Under the pieces are notes generated by a model, which saw only the letters and a program-made list of their open reading frames with translations, was not told the DNA's origin and ran no database searches. This document shows, one piece after another, positions 17,604 through 25,973 of a DNA stretch of 64,000 nucleotides. Each line of letters starts with the position of its first letter. Positions within the stretch are counted from its first letter, which is position 1. Source of the DNA: Streptomyces sp. 3214.6 (GTDB lineage Bacteria > Actinomycetota > Actinomycetes > Streptomycetales > Streptomycetaceae). The stretch is taken from contig NZ_LT670819.1 in assembly GCF_900129855.1 (NCBI RefSeq), positions 558,001 through 622,000 of the forward strand, written 5' to 3'. The translations under genes and the position numbers were made by a program.

Positions 17604-17677
17604 CCGGCGCCGACAGAGGTCACCGCTGCCGGAAAGTCGGTTGATCTGCCGTCGCGTGTCGAAGAGGGTCTGTGGAC

Positions 17678-18223
17678 ATGGAGTACTTCTGTTACCACCG
17701 CGACCGGCCCGGCTCCGGCGCGTTGCGCGACAAGCTGGTGGAAGAGCACTGGTCGTACATGGACCGGTACACGGCGGAGTTGATCGCTCGCGGCCCGACC
17801 TTCGCCGACGACGACACCTGCACGGGCAGCGTGCACATCGTCGACCTGCCGGATCCCGCCGCCGCCCGCGCGTTCGCCTTCGACGAGCCCAACTACCAGG
17901 CCGGCGCCTACCGGGACGTGCTGGTGCGCCGGTGGCGCAACCTGCTGGGACGCACCATGTGGGACTTCCCCGGCGGCCGGACCGGCGGCGACCGGTTCCT
18001 GGTGCTCGGCCTCGGCTCGGGTGCCGCCGCCGACCTCGTCCTGCCGTCCGACCAGGACGACCTGATCGCGTACGGGCCGCTGCTGTCCGACGACGGCGCC
18101 GGCTGGCTGGGGACGGCGGTGCTGCTCCGGGCCTCGGACCCGGACTCGGCACGCGCCGTCCTGACCCCGGACCGCTATGCCGACATCGAGGTCCACAGCT
18201 GGGAGTTCGGCGGACGACGGTGA
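17678..18223 (+). CDS. Protein with YCII-related domain(s)
   Basis: 181 residues, ATG with AGAGGG 9 nt upstream (an in-frame GTG at 17672 is too close). The first 90 residues follow the YCII ferredoxin-like pattern: YFCYHRDRPGS, WSYMDRYTAELIARGPTFAD with the His and Asp region of YCII, then FDEPNYQAGAYRDVLVRRW. The second half repeats the shape weakly (DDLIAYGPLLSDDGAGW, TPDRYADIEVHSWEFGGRR). This suggests two fused or duplicated YCII-like modules. Function unknown; related domains occur in dehalogenase-like enzymes. It converges on ligA with a 49-bp gap. Confidence 0.7.
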   Translation: MEYFCYHRDRPGSGALRDKLVEEHWSYMDRYTAELIARGPTFADDDTCTGSVHIVDLPDPAAARAFAFDEPNYQAGAYRDVLVRRWRNLLGRTMWDFPGGRTGGDRFLVLGLGSGAAADLVLPSDQDDLIAYGPLLSDDGAGWLGTAVLLRASDPDSARAVLTPDRYADIEVHSWEFGGRR

Positions 18224-18272
18224 CGAGACAAGGCCGCACCCACCTCGGCCGGGTCAGAGGCGGCCCGCCGTC

Positions 18273-20393
18273 TCATCCGGCATCGAGGTAGTCGGCGACG
18301 AGCGCCGCGAACTCGTCGGGGGTGGCAAGCCGGATGCCCAGGGTCTCGGCCTTGGCCCGTTTGGAGCCGGCGCCTTCTCCGGCGACGACCAGGGTGGTCT
18401 TCTTGGAGACGCTGGAAGAGGAGCGGCCGCCGGCCCGTTCGACAAGCTCGTTCATCTGGTTGCGGCTGAGTTTCTCCAGCGCCCCGGTCATCGCCCCGGT
18501 GACCACCACCGCCATGCCGGCCAGCGGCCCGCCTGTCGCCTCCGCGACCCCCGTGACCTCCGTGATCTCCGTGGCCTCCCCACCGTCGGTGGTGTCGCCG
18601 GCTGTCCGGGCGAGCGGGGTCGCGCCTGGCTCCGTCATGTTCACACCGGCCGCGGCGAGCTTGTCGATGAGCGGGGCCAGCTCGGCGAGTTCGGCGACGA
18701 TGGACGGGGCCTTCTCGGTGCCGATGCCCTCGACCTGCTGGATCGTCTCGGCGTCGGCGGCGCGGAGGTCGTCCATGGTGGCGAAGTACCGGGCGATGCG
18801 GCGGGACATGGAACGCCCGGTGCCGCGCACGCCGAGTGCGCACAGCACTCTCGACAGCGGCTGCGCCTTGGCCGCGGCGATGGCGGCGAGAAGGTTGTCG
18901 GTACTGGTCTCCCCCATCCGCTCCAGCCCCAGCAACTGGTCGCGGGTGAGGGCGAACAGGTCGGCGAGGTCCTTGACGAGGCCCGCGTCGACCAGTTGGA
19001 CGACCCGGGTGTGGCCGAGGCCTTCGATGTCGAGCTGGTCGCGTCCGGCGGCGTAGGAGAGGGCGGCGACGAGATGGCAGTTACGGCCGTTGGTGCAGCG
19101 CCAGCGCTGCTCGCTGGTGTCGATGCCCGATCCGCACCGCGGGCAGGACTCGGGGAAGACGATGGGCTGTTCCTCGCCGGTGCGCAGATGGACGACGGGG
19201 GCTTCGACGCGGGGAATGACGTCCCCGGCCCGGTGGACCATGACCGGGTCGCCGAGGCGCAGGTCGCGGCGGGTGATGTCGGCCGGGTTGTGCAGGGTGG
19301 CGTAGGTGATGGTGGAGCCGTCGATCTCCACCGGCTCCAGGACGGCCCGGGGCGCGATGATGCCGGTGCGGCCCACGTTCCACTCCACCGCCAGCAGCCG
19401 GGTGATCTTCTCCACGGCCCGCAGTTTGAAGGCGATCGCCCAGCGCGGGGCCCGCGACCCCGATCCGGCTGCCCGCTGGTCCGCGGCCAGGTCGGCCTTG
19501 ACGACGATCCCGTCGATCCCGAACGGCAGCGAGGGGCGCAGTGCCGCGATCTCGGCCACGCGGTCCAGGACCCCCTCCACCGTATCGGCGGTGCTGCCGG
19601 GCACCGCGGTGCTCGCGGTGGTGTTCACCCCGTACGCGACGGCACGCTTCATGAGGTCGCTGTGCGGGCACTCGCCCAGTTCCCCGGCCTGCGCCGGATC
19701 GGTGTCGGCGAGGGGCAGCAGGCCGTAGGCGAAGAACGTCATCGGCACCGTGTAGGCGCGCTCCCTGGCCCGCAGGGTGCCTGCTGCCGCGTTGCGCGGG
19801 TTCGCGAACGGCGCACCGCCGTGCGCGGTGCGGACCTCGTTGGCGTGCTCGAACTGGGCGGTCGTCATGAGGACTTCGCCGCGCACCTCCACGGTGACCG
19901 GCTCCGCCAGTTCGCCGGGCAGACCCTCGATGGTGCCGATGGCGTGCGAGACGTCCTCCCCGGCCGTCCCGTCGCCTCGCGTGATCAGCCGCGTCAGACG
20001 GCCGCGGGTGTAGCGGGCCGCTATCGCCAGACCGTCCAGCTTCGGCTCCACGCTGTACCGGGTGACGTCATGACCGAGACGCCGGGCGAGCGACGCGGTC
20101 CACGCGGTGAACTCCTCCGCCGAGAACACGTTGTCGAGGCTGAGCATCGCCACGGTGTGCGGGACATCGCCCTGCACCGCTCCGCCGGCCACCTTCCCGG
20201 TCGGGGAACCCGCCAGCACCTGTTCGGGGTGCTCCGCCTCCCACGCCGCGATGGCGCGCACCAGACGGTCGTAGGCGTCGTCGTCCAGCACCGAGGTGCC
20301 GGCCCCGTAGTAGGCGGCCGACGCCTTCACCGCATCCTCGACCGCCTGCGCGTAGGCGACGGCATCCACGATCACTGCACCGCGTGTTGTCAT
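18273..20393 (-). CDS. ligA: NAD-dependent DNA ligase
   Basis: 706 residues, seals nicks in duplex DNA using NAD. Domain Ia holds the NMN-binding YYG segment near residue 30. The adenylation motif [15 protein letters not shown] (Lys about 116) follows, then the OB fold, the zinc finger CPRCGSG...[10 protein letters not shown], the HhH array ([26 protein letters not shown]) and a C-terminal BRCT domain ([13 protein letters not shown]). The linker before BRCT is rich in Thr, Glu and Val. ATG 20393 has AGG 9 nt upstream; ATG 20402 is possible. Streptomyces usually encode a 735-residue LigA elsewhere, so this is likely the second ligase. Confidence 0.93.
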   Translation of the reverse strand: MTTRGAVIVDAVAYAQAVEDAVKASAAYYGAGTSVLDDDAYDRLVRAIAAWEAEHPEQVLAGSPTGKVAGGAVQGDVPHTVAMLSLDNVFSAEEFTAWTASLARRLGHDVTRYSVEPKLDGLAIAARYTRGRLTRLITRGDGTAGEDVSHAIGTIEGLPGELAEPVTVEVRGEVLMTTAQFEHANEVRTAHGGAPFANPRNAAAGTLRARERAYTVPMTFFAYGLLPLADTDPAQAGELGECPHSDLMKRAVAYGVNTTASTAVPGSTADTVEGVLDRVAEIAALRPSLPFGIDGIVVKADLAADQRAAGSGSRAPRWAIAFKLRAVEKITRLLAVEWNVGRTGIIAPRAVLEPVEIDGSTITYATLHNPADITRRDLRLGDPVMVHRAGDVIPRVEAPVVHLRTGEEQPIVFPESCPRCGSGIDTSEQRWRCTNGRNCHLVAALSYAAGRDQLDIEGLGHTRVVQLVDAGLVKDLADLFALTRDQLLGLERMGETSTDNLLAAIAAAKAQPLSRVLCALGVRGTGRSMSRRIARYFATMDDLRAADAETIQQVEGIGTEKAPSIVAELAELAPLIDKLAAAGVNMTEPGATPLARTAGDTTDGGEATEITEVTGVAEATGGPLAGMAVVVTGAMTGALEKLSRNQMNELVERAGGRSSSSVSKKTTLVVAGEGAGSKRAKAETLGIRLATPDEFAALVADYLDAG

Positions 20394-20513
20394 ACGTGAC
20401 ATCCTGCCTGCCACCACTGACAACGCCCGGCCCTCGCCGGCGTGCACGCCGTCCGCCACCGGGTGGCGAGGGTCGCCGACAGGGTCACGGCATCCGCGTC
20501 GACGCCGCTGAAG

Positions 20514-20972
20514 TCAGTGGGCGGCGGGCGGCCGCCGCTTCGTCGCCCGGCGCAGCCGCAGCGCCAACAGCAGGGCCGAGCCGCCGAAGAGCACGGCGGT
20601 GATCACCAGCCAGTGGGCGAGGAATCCGTCCGGCGAGAGTCCGGTGGCCGACCGGTAGCGCTGGTCCACCCTGCCGGCGATCAGCGGGAACCACACGAGC
20701 AGCAGCAGACCGGAGAGGGCCGCGGGGACACGGACGTACATCGTCCACTCCCGGTGGCCCGCCGCCCCGAGCCCCCGCGCGAGCACCCGGTCGGCCGACG
20801 CGTACAGGGGCAGCAGGACGAGGTCGTGCAGCAGCGCGGCGCCCACGATCCACAGGGCGACGCCGAACCAGTCGTCCTCGAGGAGCCGTACGCCGACATA
20901 GGCGGCGAGCGCGAACGAACAGGCGAGCAACAGCAGTTGGAAGGGGCTGCCCCAGGGGATCGGGCGTCGCAT
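20514..20972 (-). CDS. Small integral membrane protein coupled to the molybdoenzyme
   Basis: 152 residues with four hydrophobic segments: FQLLLLACSFALAAYVGVRL, WIVGAALLHDLVLLPLYASA, VPAALSGLLLLVWFPLIAG and WLVITAVLFGGSALLLALRL. A His in LLHDLVLLPLY could ligate haem but this is speculation. The start ATG shares one base with the stop TGA of the molybdopterin oxidoreductase upstream, so translation is coupled and it probably works with that enzyme. It may be a membrane partner or assembly factor; no family is recognised. Confidence 0.65.
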   Translation of the reverse strand: MRRPIPWGSPFQLLLLACSFALAAYVGVRLLEDDWFGVALWIVGAALLHDLVLLPLYASADRVLARGLGAAGHREWTMYVRVPAALSGLLLLVWFPLIAGRVDQRYRSATGLSPDGFLAHWLVITAVLFGGSALLLALRLRRATKRRPPAAH

Positions 20973-22201
20973 CACAGGTCTCCGAACGTCATCCGGGCCA
21001 CCCACTTGGTGTTCAGCACACCGGGCGCGGCGGGCACGATCACCCGCGCCGGGTGGCCGTGGTCGGGGGACAGCTCCTCGCCGTTGACGTACAGGGCAAG
21101 CAGGGACCGCGGGTCTTCGACCTGGTCGGCACGCAGGGCGGCGTGCCGGAAGGCGCCGTGTCGCTGGAGGGACTCCACGAACAGGTCCGGCGGGTCGTCC
21201 TCGTACCCGACGAGCGCGGCGAGGTCGCGCAGCCGTACGCCGCGCCACCACTGGTCGGACGTCGACCAGCCCTCGACGCAGGCGATGGGCAACGCCGAGC
21301 TGTGCAACGGCAGTTCCGCGAGCCGGGCCCGGCTGAGGCGGACGGTGCCCGTGCGTCCGGTGACCACCAGACGCCAGGCGTCCGCGCTCGTCTCGGCCGG
21401 GTCGATGGCGGCGTACGCGGCGGTCTTGTTGATCTGGAAGCCGTTCGGGCCGCTGCCCGGGTCGGCTCCGCCGTGCGGGGCGAGGAGGGCCGTGCGGCGC
21501 AGGCCGTCGAAGTTCTGCCCCACCGTCGTCAGGAACAGCAGCAGTGAGCCACCCCCGACGAACCGCAGGGCGCCACGCCGGGAGACGGTCGGCGGGCCGG
21601 GACGCGGCGACACCAGGTCGTCCCGCTCCGCGCGCAGGTGCCGCACGCTGCGCAGTGCCTTGGGCGTCTTCAGGACGGCATGGGCGACGAACGCGGCGAA
21701 GAACACCCACGCGCCGTAGAAGTGCAGGCGGTAGAACGAGCCGGGGAAGACGTAGTCGAGCTGGACGTTGAGGACGCCGGTCGTGAACTCGAACAGTCCA
21801 CCGCCGACCAGCAACAACAGCGAGATCCGCTCCAGGGCGTGGGCGAGCGAGCGAGCCGGCGGCAGCGCGAACAGCCTCGGCACCACCGACCACAGCTTGG
21901 CCAGCAGGACGGGGACCAGGGTGATGCCGAGGGTGACGTGCACACCCTGGTTCAGCCGGTACAGCCAGTGGGGGTTCGTCGGCCAGGCGAACAGGTAGAA
22001 GCCGAGGATCCCCTTGTCCGGGGTCTGATCGTTCACCGGCGAGAGGTCCGGGTTGTAGGCGGCGTAGGAGACCAGTCCCGTCACGAACAGCATGGTGACG
22101 CCGACGAGCAGGACCAGGCCGAGCACCGAGGTGAACCAGGGGCCGCGCAGAGGGCTGCGCCAGAAACCGGGAGAGGTGGGGAGCCGTGAGTCGTCGCGCA
22201 T
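20972..22201 (-). CDS. Membrane-anchored molybdopterin-dependent oxidoreductase (cytochrome b-like N-terminus, sulfite-oxidase fold)
   Basis: 409 residues. The N-terminal 200 contain about five TM segments with His residues placed as in cytochrome b561-like anchors (NPHWLYRLNQGVHVTLGI, LHFYGAWVFFAAFVAHAVLK). After a SRRGALRFVGGG stretch, the C-terminal 200 residues have the sulfite-oxidase Mo-cofactor fold, with the Mo-ligand Cys in ALPIACVEGWS (about 307) and WRGVRLRDLAALVG after it. The C-terminus NTKWVARMTFGD is typical of this group. Electrons would pass between the Mo centre and the membrane quinone pool. The start at 22201 is chosen by the first TM; the frame is open far upstream. The substrate is not known. 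Confidence 0.82.
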   Translation of the reverse strand: MRDDSRLPTSPGFWRSPLRGPWFTSVLGLVLLVGVTMLFVTGLVSYAAYNPDLSPVNDQTPDKGILGFYLFAWPTNPHWLYRLNQGVHVTLGITLVPVLLAKLWSVVPRLFALPPARSLAHALERISLLLLVGGGLFEFTTGVLNVQLDYVFPGSFYRLHFYGAWVFFAAFVAHAVLKTPKALRSVRHLRAERDDLVSPRPGPPTVSRRGALRFVGGGSLLLFLTTVGQNFDGLRRTALLAPHGGADPGSGPNGFQINKTAAYAAIDPAETSADAWRLVVTGRTGTVRLSRARLAELPLHSSALPIACVEGWSTSDQWWRGVRLRDLAALVGYEDDPPDLFVESLQRHGAFRHAALRADQVEDPRSLLALYVNGEELSPDHGHPARVIVPAAPGVLNTKWVARMTFGDL

Positions 22202-22526
22202 GCCCCGACCGTAGGCCGGGACACCCCGCCCAGACGGTGCGCGACCCATGACGAAACGCTGACGTCCGGCCCGCAGAGCGCCCCACGGCCCGCCACTCGG
22301 CCTAGTTGCCCCGCGCACCGGCACCGACAAGCCACCGTCGATTCCCTGTGAGGACGTCCTGCCGGCGGTCGTGATGGTGGTTGTACGGGACCGCCTGGTC
22401 GGCTGCCCTGGCAGGGCCTGCTCGCGGCGTCGCGGCCGCGTGAGCGGTCGGGTGGGGGCTGTCGGGTGTGGATCCCGGCGGCGTCGCGGGAACCCGGTGA
22501 CGGGGACCGGGACTGCGCCGGCTGCG
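22202..22526. other. Intergenic region between the molybdoenzyme gene and the insertion sequence
   Basis: About 325 bp without a credible gene. It should contain the leftward promoter of the molybdoenzyme operon. The stretch next to the IS was presumably the region downstream of the lacI gene before insertion. Confidence 0.4.
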
Positions 22527-22531
22527 CTCAG
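22527..22531. repeat. Left target-site duplication of the IS
   Basis: CTCAG directly outside the left inverted repeat; the same five bases follow the right inverted repeat at 24733-24737. The match can be read as up to 8 bp (GCTCAGCT), because the ends of the inverted repeat share bases with it. Confidence 0.6.
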
Positions 22532-22542
22532 CTTGTTCTTTA
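22532..22542 (+). repeat. Left terminal inverted repeat of the IS
   Basis: CTTGTTCTTTA, matching the complement of 24722-24732 at all 11 positions. The two ends diverge inward from here (TGG against ACC). Confidence 0.75.
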
Positions 22543-24000
22543 TGGTGTGAGTCGGTTTCGTTCGGTGATGCTCTCGGGTCGTTTCACGGTCTTGCCCACG
22601 TCGTAGTGGGTGGCGGGCCGCCGGTTCTTCGAGCCAAGTGGCCGTCCCGGGCCGGGTGTTGAGGGTTTTGGTGCACGGGCCGGGCAGTGCAGGTGCGGGC
22701 GGAGGTTCCGAAACCCCCGGCGGACTCGGGCCGGGGTGAGCCGGCCGGGCTCGGCGGGCCTCTCCCACGGCCGCCGCAGGTCGGCGGTTGCCCCGCGCAG
22801 GAGGCGGATCTGGGTGTGCGCGGCGATGATCAGCCAGGTCCAGCGCTCGCCGGCCTCGGGGGTTCGCAGCCTCGGACGGGTCCAGCCGAGGGTCTGTTTC
22901 ATCAGCCTGAAGAGGTGCTCGATGTCGAACCTGCGCAGGAACGCCTGCCAGCGCACGTCGACGTCCTCGCTGTCCAGGCCGGTGGCGGACGACCAGAGCC
23001 AGAGCGGGAGCGGGTCGCCTCCGCCGGGCAGGCGGTCGACCTGGAGGCGGATCAGCGTGCCTTCGATGATGGGGAGTTCGCCGGTGTGATCGATCCAGGC
23101 GGAGCGGGTGGTCAGGCGGGGGTGGATGCGGTCCCAGGCCATCGCGTGGGTGGTGCCGTACCGGTCGGTGACCTGCGTCGTGGCCGCGTCCGGCTCACCC
23201 CAGGTGTCCGGCTTGGCGAAGCGGAACTCCTTGCCGTGCTTCGGCGGCCGCCCGCCCTGCGGGTAGGCCAGGGCGTACTCCTTGAGCGTGGGCGTCGGCC
23301 GTCGCATGACGCGGTCGGAGCGCATCCGTCCGAGTACTTCGACCGGGAGGCCGGTCAGGAGGTGGGCCATGCGCGGGGCGTCGTAGCCGGCGTCGAAGAC
23401 GATGAGGATGTTGCGGTCGCCGACGTGCCAGCGGCCCATCTCGATCAGGTCCTCGACCACACGGCGGAGCTGGGCGGCGGTGACCTCGGCGACGTCGTCC
23501 TCGGGGCCGAGACGGACGGCGTCCAGGAGCTGGCACCAGGACGTCCGGCCCGATTCGAGGGCGGCGACGAAGGAGTACGGCCAGCCGGGGATGAACTGGT
23601 CCGAGGACCGTCCGCTGCGACCGTAGACGTGGCAGAACAGGCGGTCCGCGCTGGTCGGCGCGTCGGGGCGGAGCCAGTTGCTGACGTCGACCGCCAGGAC
23701 CAGGCGGCCGTCGGCGGCCTGCGGCATCGGCAACCCGGCCAGCACCTGCCGCAGCCGGGGCACGTCCACGTTCCCGCAGTTCAGCGCCTCGTACATCGCG
23801 CCGTGCCCGCGCCGGTGCTCGGCCACCAGCGTCAGGTCCACCGGCGAGGTCACCGGCCCGTCCGCGCACAGCAACGCGTCCGTGAGGTCGAACAGTTCGT
23901 CCCCGCGCGCGGTCAGACAGTCGAATAAGTCCTCCCGGAAGCGTGACGCTTGCGCGAACGCCTCCGCCGGAACAGCATCAGGCAGCAGACTCACCTTCAC
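22540..24000 (-). CDS. DDE-type IS transposase (IS4/IS701-like)
   Basis: About 486 residues from the GTG at 24000; GTG at 23994 has better ribosome-site spacing, and the frame is open upstream to 24432. RNase-H-like transposase features: VLAVDVSNWLRPDA (first Asp), NILIVFDAGYDAPRM (second Asp), then a C-terminal WQAFLRRFDIEHLFRLMKQT (catalytic Glu within the DIEHLFR helix) and TWLIIAAHTQIRLLR. The tail is basic (PLGSKNRRPATHYDVGK). It cuts and joins the element's ends. The open frame looks intact, so the element may still be active. Confidence 0.85.
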   Translation of the reverse strand: MKVSLLPDAVPAEAFAQASRFREDLFDCLTARGDELFDLTDALLCADGPVTSPVDLTLVAEHRRGHGAMYEALNCGNVDVPRLRQVLAGLPMPQAADGRLVLAVDVSNWLRPDAPTSADRLFCHVYGRSGRSSDQFIPGWPYSFVAALESGRTSWCQLLDAVRLGPEDDVAEVTAAQLRRVVEDLIEMGRWHVGDRNILIVFDAGYDAPRMAHLLTGLPVEVLGRMRSDRVMRRPTPTLKEYALAYPQGGRPPKHGKEFRFAKPDTWGEPDAATTQVTDRYGTTHAMAWDRIHPRLTTRSAWIDHTGELPIIEGTLIRLQVDRLPGGGDPLPLWLWSSATGLDSEDVDVRWQAFLRRFDIEHLFRLMKQTLGWTRPRLRTPEAGERWTWLIIAAHTQIRLLRGATADLRRPWERPAEPGRLTPARVRRGFRNLRPHLHCPARAPKPSTPGPGRPLGSKNRRPATHYDVGKTVKRPESITERNRLTP

Positions 24001-24125
24001 GGCCTTCGTACTGGTCAAGTGCCTCTTTGGTCGGAGCACATGATCGTGCGGAGGCCGCCCGCACGTCCGCCGAACAGCGGAAGCAGAGATCAAGTTCGAG
24101 TGCCGTTCGGACGCTGGTAAGCAGG

Positions 24126-24626
24126 TCAGGCGGCAACCAGTGAGGCGTGGATCCGGCTGACGGCACGCAGGATCTCGTCTCGGTTCTTCGCCCTCTTGAT
24201 CCATGCCGGAAGACGGGCCACCAAGGTCATCTTCTGTCCGGTGTCGTACCAGGGCGCTCGTTCCCGCAGCGACGCCTGGACGAAACGACGGATCAAGTCG
24301 AGATGTTCGAGGTTGTACGCCCACAACCACCCGTGCCGGGTCTCGACCTGGAGCCACAGCGGCATACCGAAGTACGGATCCGTCGCTGGTTGAGCTGTGC
24401 CGGCAGAGAGCGTGACAAGGCGGCCGCTCCACACCCGCGACAGTCCGCAGCCATGACAGACCAGGCGCCGCGGCGTGAACAGAATCCGCCCCCCAGGACT
24501 GGCGTCTTCGGGCGCCGGAACGACACGGGCGGCCTTCTCACAACCGGGGCACCGCACCATGATCAAGGTGATGAAGTCGTACTCGGTGCTGCGCGGGTCC
24601 CGGAACCGAGCAGAGAACGTGGCCAT
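24126..24626 (-). CDS. Zinc-ribbon protein carried inside the IS
   Basis: 166 residues. Two CxxC knuckles (VRCPGCEKAARV near 25 and LVCHGCGLSRVW near 57) make a TFIIB/rubredoxin-like zinc ribbon. The rest is basic with several aromatic residues: PLWLQVETRHGWLWAYNLEH, then LRERAPWYDTGQKMTLVARL and a helical tail. From memory, related Streptomyces proteins are uncharacterised. It has no known transposition function. It sits between the transposase start and the right end, 95 bp from the inverted repeat, in the same orientation as the transposase, so it is a passenger or accessory gene. Confidence 0.7.
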   Translation of the reverse strand: MATFSARFRDPRSTEYDFITLIMVRCPGCEKAARVVPAPEDASPGGRILFTPRRLVCHGCGLSRVWSGRLVTLSAGTAQPATDPYFGMPLWLQVETRHGWLWAYNLEHLDLIRRFVQASLRERAPWYDTGQKMTLVARLPAWIKRAKNRDEILRAVSRIHASLVAA

Positions 24627-24721
24627 GCGGTGAGTATGCAACTGCCTTGCAGAACAGCGCATCCCGATTCGACCGCTCATGCTCAGGCCCGCCAGCCACC
24701 CTGCCAGGGCCAGACGGAGGT

Positions 24722-24732
24722 TAAAGAACAAG
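24722..24732 (-). repeat. Right terminal inverted repeat of the IS
   Basis: TAAAGAACAAG on the plus strand, the complement of the left end. Followed by the CTCAG duplication at 24733-24737, which contains the lacI stop codon (complement TGA at 24734-24736). Confidence 0.75.
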
Positions 24733-24733
24733 C

Positions 24734-25753
24734 TCAGCTGGACTCGCGCACCACCAGCCGGCACGGCACGGTGTGCACGCCGGGCCGTGGCTCGGTGTCG
24801 ATCGCCCGGAGCAGTTCCAGGGCCGCGATCCGGCCGATCTCGGTGAGGTTGGTGTCGATGGTGGTGAGGGGCGGGCGGCTGGCCAGCGCCATGGTGTCCC
24901 AATTGTCGTAGCCGACCACGGCGATGTCGCCGGGGACCGACACTCCGCGCTCGCGCAGCGCGTCCGCCACGCCCCGGGCGATCTGGTCGTTGCCGCAGAA
25001 GAACGCGTCGGTGTCGGGGGCGGTGCGCAGTACGGCGTCGGCCGCGCGCCGGCCCCAGGCCTCGCTCCACTCACCGAAGTGGATCCGTCCGGTCGACGGT
25101 TCGAGTGAGGCGCTCGCCAGTTGCCCGACCGCGTACTGGGCGCGTTCGCGGGCGGCGGCGTGGTGTTCCGGGCCGGTGACGTGGGCGATCCGGGTGCGTC
25201 CGGTGGCCACCAGGTGCTCGATCGCCAATCGCGCGCCGCCTCGGTCATCGGTGACGACGGAGGTGTCGCGGGGGTCGGTGGACGGGGACAGCGCGTAGAC
25301 GACGGGGACGGACTCGACGCCGGGCAGGGGCGGCCGGGGGTCCGTGCGGCGGCCGGTGACGATGATGCCGTCCACCCTGCGGTCCATGAGGTTGCGCAGA
25401 TGGTGCTGCTCGCGGATGGCGTCACCCCGGGTGTCGCACAGCAGGACGGAGATCTTCCCGGCGCCCAGCGCGTCCTCCGCGCCGAGCAGTACGGGTGTGC
25501 TGAACCGGCCTATCCCGTCGGTCGTCATCAGGCCGACCGTCCAGCTGCGGCCACTGTGCAGGCTCTGCGCGTGCTGATTGGGCCTGAATCCCAGCTCCGC
25601 GACCGCGTCCAGCACCCGTTGACGCGTCTCGGGACGCATCCGTCCGCCGCCGTTCAACGCCTTGGAGGCCGTGCCGACGCTGACGCCGGCGAGGGCGGCG
25701 ACATCGGTCAGCCGGGCCCGGCCGTCAGGGAGAGAGCCTGGAGCAGAGGTCAC
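24734..25753 (-). CDS. LacI-family repressor of the GH127 operon
   Basis: 339 residues. GTG start with AAAGG 7 nt upstream. The N-terminal LacI HTH is LTDVAALAGVSVGTASKALN, with a hinge helix near RPNQHAQSLHSGRS. The periplasmic-binding-protein-like core ends VPCRLVVRESS. It diverges from the GH127/ABC operon and two LacI-type half-palindromes lie between them, so it should repress that operon until an arabinose-containing sugar binds. An IS is inserted exactly at its stop codon, but the duplication regenerates the stop and the protein is intact. Confidence 0.9.
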   Translation of the reverse strand: MTSAPGSLPDGRARLTDVAALAGVSVGTASKALNGGGRMRPETRQRVLDAVAELGFRPNQHAQSLHSGRSWTVGLMTTDGIGRFSTPVLLGAEDALGAGKISVLLCDTRGDAIREQHHLRNLMDRRVDGIIVTGRRTDPRPPLPGVESVPVVYALSPSTDPRDTSVVTDDRGGARLAIEHLVATGRTRIAHVTGPEHHAAARERAQYAVGQLASASLEPSTGRIHFGEWSEAWGRRAADAVLRTAPDTDAFFCGNDQIARGVADALRERGVSVPGDIAVVGYDNWDTMALASRPPLTTIDTNLTEIGRIAALELLRAIDTEPRPGVHTVPCRLVVRESS

Positions 25754-25843
25754 GGGCAAACCTTTTCCTCGATGCCTCGATGATACGGACGCCCGACATG
25801 GTGGCAGGCGGCGGAGCCTTACGCCAGCCCGCGGGAAAAACGA

Positions 25844-25855
25844 AAAAACTCTTGC
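25844..25855. promoter_or_regulatory. Candidate LacI operator O1 (weaker)
   Basis: AAAAACTCTTGC, a partial match to the LacI/GalR pattern GNAANC-GNTTNC. It lies upstream of a TTGACC -35-like box (25864-25869). Confidence 0.4.
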
Positions 25856-25902
25856 GGCGTCTCTTGACCGGATAGGTCCACTGCCCTCTACTTTCACGAC
25901 GA

Positions 25903-25914
25903 GAAAACGGTTGC
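25903..25914. promoter_or_regulatory. Candidate LacI operator O2
   Basis: GAAAACGGTTGC fits the LacI/GalR pseudo-palindrome GNAANC-GNTTNC with the central CG; TTGCGCAA overlaps it on the right. It lies downstream of the TTGACC box at 25864 and a weak TACTTT (25889-25894), in the expected place for a blocking operator of the GH127 operon. Confidence 0.55.
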
Positions 25915-25973
25915 GCAAAACAAGCCCCGACGAGCTCGTCGCTCACCCTCGGCGCCCTCACCCCCGGAGAGTC

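Larger units (their letters stand above)
22532..24732 (-). mobile_element. Insertion sequence, 2201 bp, with transposase and a zinc-ribbon passenger gene
   Basis: The ends are an 11-bp perfect terminal inverted repeat, CTTGTTCTTTA, at 22532-22542 and (complement) 24722-24732, flanked by a direct repeat of 5-8 bp. Inside are a DDE-type transposase (22540-24000) and a second gene (24126-24626), both leftward. The transposase stop codon lies within the left repeat. No other copy of the repeat is seen between the two genes, so the second gene is inside the element. The family (IS4/IS701-like by transposase) is a tentative assignment. Confidence 0.75.

Noticed and set aside
18540..18600. Short CCGTGA/CCTCCGTG repeats near the ligA 3' end as a regulatory repeat
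   Set aside because: They encode the Thr/Glu/Val-rich linker before the BRCT domain and look like simple coding low complexity.
25662..25973. N-terminal extension of the GH127 gene
   Set aside because: The extra 104 codons cross the lacI start, the promoter and operators; the ATG at 25974 has its own ribosome site and matches the family start.
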